Source: Gammaproteobacteria bacterium
GTDB lineage: Bacteria > Pseudomonadota > Gammaproteobacteria > SZUA-229
Length of the DNA stretch: 53,014 bases
NCBI GenBank assembly: GCA_024277705.1
Contig: JAJRUQ010000174.1
Coordinates: 1 to 53,014 of the forward strand
Direction: 5' to 3'
The translations under genes were made by a program, and so were the position numbers. Below are positions 49,750 through 53,014 of this stretch, piece after piece; position 1 is the first letter of the stretch; every line of letters starts with the position of its first letter. The notes beneath the pieces are model-generated. The model saw only the letters and a list, made by a program, of their open reading frames with translations. It was not told the origin of the DNA and made no database searches.

Positions 49750-49806
49750 TTTTATGTTTTATGTTTTATGTTATTAAACTTATAACTTATAATCTATAAT
49801 CTGTAA
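49750..49806. repeat. AT-rich tandem repeats between ubiU and ubiV
   Basis: On the plus strand TTTATGT is repeated about three times, followed by ACTTATA/ATCTATA-type near repeats. The stretch separates two genes that normally lie close together. It resembles the short tandem repeats at 2549-2572 and 37708-37749 in style. Confidence 0.65.
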
Positions 49807-49817
49807 CAAACCCGAGA

Positions 49818-50813
49818 TCACTGCCAGGGCCGGTGATAAGCACCCAGTGTAGTCTGAGAGCCTTCTGAAACTTTTTCCAGTGCTGCCAGCCAGTCAGGCT
49901 GTGCCTGAAAACTGTCCGGTGACTGTTCACACAGATCAATTGCCTGACGCCATACTTTCGTTACCTGTGCCACATAAGCCGGGCTACGCTGACGGCCTTC
50001 AATTTTTATCGCGGCCACACCGACCGCCTGTAATTGCGGCAGCAGTTCCAATGTATTCAGACTGGTGGGTTCTTCAATAGCATAATAGGTGTTACCGGCA
50101 ACATGAAAGCGTCCCTTGCACAAGGTTGGATAGCCTGCCGATTCACCTTCGGCATGTTTATCAATCAGAATATTGTTCAGCCTGGTTTCAAGCCCGTCCG
50201 GCGTTTCGTTCCAGCTCACCGCATTGGCCGGTGAACAGGCACCAAACGTATTGGGCGATCTGCCGGTGACATAGGAAGATAATATACAGCGCCCCTCCAC
50301 CATCACACACAGGCTGCCGAAACCAAAAACTTCAATAGGAACCGGGCTGCTCTGAGCCACCTGCTTTACCTGTTTAAGCGACAGTACACGCGGTAAAACC
50401 ACACGTTGAATAGCAAAATTCCGGTGATAAAAATTAATCGCTTCGGCACTGGTTGCCGAACCCTGTACCGACAGATGCAGACGCAGATCCGGCCAGCGCT
50501 GACGGGCATAATCCATCACCCCGATGTCTGCCAGTATCAGAGCATCCACAGCCATCTCCGCAGCATGGTCAACCGACCGTTGCCAGCGTTTCCAGCCGGA
50601 AGGTTGTGGAAAAGTGTTAATGGCAACAAAAACTTTTGTACCACGATCATGTGCATACTGAATGCCCTGCATTGCACGCCTGTCATCAAAATTCAGACCG
50701 GCAAAATGACGGGCATTGGTATCGTCTTTAAAGCCCATATACACTGCACTGGCACCGTTATCAACCGCAGCTTTCAGTGAGGGTAGATTACCCGCAGGAC
50801 ATACAAGTTCCAT
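49818..50813 (-). CDS. ubiU: Oxygen-independent ubiquinone hydroxylation factor UbiU
   Basis: A 331-residue U32-peptidase-family protein, partner of UbiV. The cluster Cys pattern CVMVEGRC then CILSS...FGAC reproduces the 7 and 17 residue spacings of UbiU, with the fourth Cys in YPTLCKGRF. The N-terminus MELVCPAGNLPSLKAAVDNGA and the MGFKDDTNARHFAGLNF segment are typical. It lies 13 bases after the methyltransferase gene in the same operon-like run. Confidence 0.94.
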   Translation of the reverse strand: MELVCPAGNLPSLKAAVDNGASAVYMGFKDDTNARHFAGLNFDDRRAMQGIQYAHDRGTKVFVAINTFPQPSGWKRWQRSVDHAAEMAVDALILADIGVMDYARQRWPDLRLHLSVQGSATSAEAINFYHRNFAIQRVVLPRVLSLKQVKQVAQSSPVPIEVFGFGSLCVMVEGRCILSSYVTGRSPNTFGACSPANAVSWNETPDGLETRLNNILIDKHAEGESAGYPTLCKGRFHVAGNTYYAIEEPTSLNTLELLPQLQAVGVAAIKIEGRQRSPAYVAQVTKVWRQAIDLCEQSPDSFQAQPDWLAALEKVSEGSQTTLGAYHRPWQ

Positions 50814-50826
50814 AATTTATTCGCTC

Positions 50827-51483
50827 TTAAATTTTTACAAACCGGCAGTAAACAAAACTTTGTATATGACCATCCGGAGTTTCATGTTTTTCTAATTTTG
50901 TTTCTATCAACTGAAAACCTTCCCCCAGGGTAGCCGCCATGGTTTCAGGACTGTAGCGCACGATATCAAGACCACTGCACTTTTCCGGACCATCAAGATT
51001 AAAAGTAGCCATTATGGCGTGACCTCCGCCCTTTAATGCATCGTTCATTACCTGCAGATAAGATAAACGATCCTTTTCATCGGTAAGAAAATGAAAAACA
51101 GCACGGTCATGCCAAACATCAAATGCTGCTTTCATGCTGAATTTTGTGACATCCTGTTCCAACCATTCAACTGCTTCGGCATGTGACCCAAGGCGGGCTT
51201 TGGCCTGTGCAATGGCGCTATGCGCAATATCAAGCACTGATATATTCTGATAACCTGCAACCAGCAAAAAATCAACCAGTGTTGAAGCGCCACCACCCAC
51301 ATCAATAATAAACGCGGACTTTTCAACCCCTGTCGCTTTGATCAGATCAATTGAACACTCGGGGCATTGTTGATACCAGCTGACTGCTGTTGATTTTTTA
51401 TCCGAATAAATATGTTCCCAGTGATCTTTGCGGATAAAGTCAGCCTGTTTAAGTTCTGCCTCGCCTGTTTTTTTATTTGTCAT
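50827..51483 (-). CDS. Class I SAM-dependent methyltransferase
   Basis: The 218-residue soluble protein has the Rossmann-type SAM site IIDVGGGAST, the acidic loop VLDIAHSAI, EWLEQDVTKF and the post-motif WHDRAVFHFL. It begins with DHWEHIYSDKKSTAVSWYQ, which is typical of a widespread family without a firm substrate. It is not UbiG or UbiE by motif. Co-location with ubiU (13 bases) and yhcC (12 bases) suggests a shared transcript. Confidence 0.82.
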   Translation of the reverse strand: MTNKKTGEAELKQADFIRKDHWEHIYSDKKSTAVSWYQQCPECSIDLIKATGVEKSAFIIDVGGGASTLVDFLLVAGYQNISVLDIAHSAIAQAKARLGSHAEAVEWLEQDVTKFSMKAAFDVWHDRAVFHFLTDEKDRLSYLQVMNDALKGGGHAIMATFNLDGPEKCSGLDIVRYSPETMAATLGEGFQLIETKLEKHETPDGHIQSFVYCRFVKI

Positions 51484-51495
51484 GAAGATAAATTC

Positions 51496-52467
51496 TCATA
51501 CGACTGAAAATGCCAGATTTTCTGAAACCGGTAAAAATACTGTTTCGTTTTCGGCTTGACTGTTACCAGCCATGTTTTCCTGTCTGGCCAGTGCGGCTGT
51601 TATCGCATTCAGTACCAGCCATTTTTTTGAACACCACTCAGGTGCCAGCAAAACCTTCGATGATGCGGTTCCGGTAAGACGATGAAAAATTACTTCATCA
51701 GGTGTTTGTTGAATCAGCTGCACCACATCACTGACGTAGTCATTCATGGTCAGGGGCTGGTATTCTCCTCGCCGCCACTCATTTGCCAGTTGTGTTCCTT
51801 TCACCACATGCAGCGGATGAAACTTGAGCCCGTCAACACCAAGCTCTAACACACGCTGCAGCGATGCCAGATGATGTTCGCTGGATTCACCCGGCAGGCC
51901 CAGAATAAGATGTGTACAAACCTTGATTCCACGACTGCGTGCTTTCAATACGGCCTGTTTATATTCAGCAAAACCATGGCCTCTATTAACACGTTTCAGC
52001 GTTTCATCAAACGCAGACTGCAAACCGAGATCCAGCCAGACTTCATAACCCTGCTGCTGATAATCAAGCAGTAAATCAAGAACTTCATCCGGCACACAGT
52101 CAGGCCGGGTGCCAATATCCAGGCCGATAACATCAGCTTGTTTCAATGCTTCACCATATAGCTGGCTGAGCTCACGAACATCTGCATAGGTATTGGTGTA
52201 AGCCTGAAAATAAGCAATATATTTTTTCGCACCGGTACGTTTTCTGATCACCTGGCGGCCGGATTCAATCTGCTCAGCAATGTTATTCGGTCTGCGCCCG
52301 TTCGGACTGAAGGAAACGTTATTGCAAAAGGTGCAGCCTCCACGACCGATACTACCGTCACGGTTTGGACAGGTAAAACCGGCATCGATAGCAATCTTGT
52401 GTACGCGTTCACCGTAACGCGCCAGCATCGCCTGACCAAAAGTATTTACATATTGCGAAAGAATCAT
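51496..52467 (-). CDS. yhcC: YhcC-type radical SAM protein (TIGR01212 family)
   Basis: The 323-residue radical SAM protein has the unusual cluster motif CPNRDGSIGRGGCTFCNN, followed by YFQAYTNTYA, IGTRPDCVPD, WLDLGLQS and HLILGLPGES, all characteristic of the YhcC family, whose substrate is not settled. It is the first gene of the minus-strand run containing ubiU and ubiV and has an FNR/Dnr box upstream. Confidence 0.88.
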   Translation of the reverse strand: MILSQYVNTFGQAMLARYGERVHKIAIDAGFTCPNRDGSIGRGGCTFCNNVSFSPNGRRPNNIAEQIESGRQVIRKRTGAKKYIAYFQAYTNTYADVRELSQLYGEALKQADVIGLDIGTRPDCVPDEVLDLLLDYQQQGYEVWLDLGLQSAFDETLKRVNRGHGFAEYKQAVLKARSRGIKVCTHLILGLPGESSEHHLASLQRVLELGVDGLKFHPLHVVKGTQLANEWRRGEYQPLTMNDYVSDVVQLIQQTPDEVIFHRLTGTASSKVLLAPEWCSKKWLVLNAITAALARQENMAGNSQAENETVFLPVSENLAFSVV

Positions 52468-52522
52468 TTAAAACACAGAATATCAAAAGTCTGTCATTTT
52501 CTATGAATACAGTAAAAAATTA

Positions 52523-52536
52523 ATGATCTATGTCAA
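52523..52536 (-). promoter_or_regulatory. FNR/Dnr box at the head of the yhcC-ubiUV run
   Basis: On the minus strand TTGACATAGATCAT matches TTGAY-N4-RTCAA at nine of ten positions. Its centre is 62 bases before the yhcC ATG, allowing class II activation with a leader of about 20 bases. Confidence 0.7.
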
Positions 52537-52699
52537 TCGAGGACTTTATTTATATAAATAAGGGCACGGCTGTACCATTAACGATGAGAAGCATGAATGG
52601 CGGTCAGTTGTTGTGAACGGATGTGGCATTCGAGAGCACCTGGATGTGTTAACAGCGTGTCACCCGCTATATTTAAAGAAATCTGTTTTTCGAAGCTAG

Positions 52700-53014
52700 G
52701 GTAACTCTGAATAAGTCAGCAATTCTGGCATAATAAAGACAAATCAACAAACAATCAGAAAGGCAGGCAAATGGCGGAACAATTATCTTTCTCAGAAGCG
52801 GAATATAATCTGAAGAAGCGTAAAACACGACGGTAAAAGTTTCTTGAACAGATGGAAGCCTTGCTTCCATGGAAGCGGCTGGAAAAGAAAATACGCCCCT
52901 ATTACGCCAAAGCTGGAAATGGACGCAAACCCTACCCGCTGAGTGTCATGTTACGCGTACACTGCATGCAATTATTTTATAACCTCAGTGATCAGGCAAT
53001 GGAAGATGCTTTAT
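52700..53014 (+). mobile_element. IS5-family insertion sequence, left end (runs past window)
   Basis: The terminus GGTAACTCTGAATAAGTCAG follows CTAG (52696-52699), the usual IS5-type YTAR target. A transposase frame opens 71 bases inside. The right end lies beyond the window, so the target duplication cannot be confirmed. The terminus resembles those of the two MITE-like elements near 13257 and 15004. Confidence 0.75.
52771..53014 (+). pseudogene. IS5-family transposase, 5' part, with an in-frame TAA
   Basis: From the ATG after AGGCAGGC the frame gives MAEQLSFSEAEYNLKKRKTRR, then TAA (52834-52836), then [19 protein letters not shown] and [23 protein letters not shown], the standard N-terminal domain of IS5 transposases. 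Related proteins have Glu at the stop position (RREKFLEQM), so GAA-to-TAA is the likely change. The frame is still open at the window edge. Reinitiation at the ATG at 52852 could give a shorter protein. The ORF track does not list it on this strand. Confidence 0.8.

Overview
The window reads as chromosomal DNA of a facultatively anaerobic, denitrifying gammaproteobacterium of moderate GC. This rests on cd1-type nitrite reductase genes (nirS-E-C-F-D/G-H/L-DL-J-N), a cytochrome-c-dependent NO reductase cluster (norC-B-Q-x-x-D), a Dnr-type regulator, nnrS, the oxygen-independent ubiquinone factors ubiT, ubiU and ubiV, a Pho regulon cluster, and VPxPA-type PEP-CTERM proteins. The genus cannot be named from the sequence alone.

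Layout. 1-3170: end of a NapG-like ferredoxin gene, a periplasmic FixH/YtkA-like protein, a NapH-like polyferredoxin and a NapF-like ferredoxin, probably the tail of a nap- or nos-type electron-supply operon. 3244-4248: moaA behind an FNR/Dnr box. 4384-13059 (minus): pstC-pstA-pstB-phoU-phoB-phoR-pstS with Pho boxes before pstC and before pstS. 13060-15656: two PEP-CTERM genes bracketed by two related MITE-like elements, the first gene preceded by a perfect FNR/Dnr box. 15657-17274: a lipoprotein, a decayed membrane ORF and a CBS-domain protein. 17586-26588: the nir/heme d1 operon. 26745-33767: the nor cluster and dnr. 33775-36033 (minus): tdh-kbl. 36081-41176: B12/radical SAM protein, a palindrome-rich intergenic region, a PPK2 kinase, adk, and a secreted protein plus matrixin pair. 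41702-47038: nnrS and ubiT diverging around an FNR/Dnr box, then a MASE3-PAS-GGDEF-EAL protein. 47122-52467 (minus): an operon-like run yhcC-methyltransferase-ubiU-ubiV-TauD-like-sixA-small membrane protein, with an FNR/Dnr box at its head. 52700-53014: the left end of an IS5-family element.

How it fits together. Six genes or operons involved in, or next to, anaerobic metabolism (moaA, CBS protein, nirS, norC, nnrS/ubiT, yhcC-ubiUV), plus one PEP-CTERM gene, carry TTGAY-N4-RTCAW palindromes, so the Dnr encoded at 33081 (or an FNR elsewhere) probably controls a regulon joining nitrite/NO reduction, molybdenum cofactor synthesis, NO tolerance and oxygen-independent quinone synthesis.

The most surprising observation is that several reading frames are closed by a single in-frame stop while downstream homology continues in the same frame: nirS (TAA at codon 512), norQ (TAA near codon 12), a PEP-CTERM matrixin (TAG inside the SIM-Y-P Met-turn) and the IS5 transposase (TAA at codon 22). 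A fifth, weaker case is the small membrane ORF at 16232-16553. Either this strain is losing nitrite and NO reduction, or the assembly carries point errors, or the stops are suppressed; resequencing would decide. A second point of interest is a 2-oxoglutarate-type oxygenase gene translationally coupled to ubiV inside an apparently anaerobically controlled operon.
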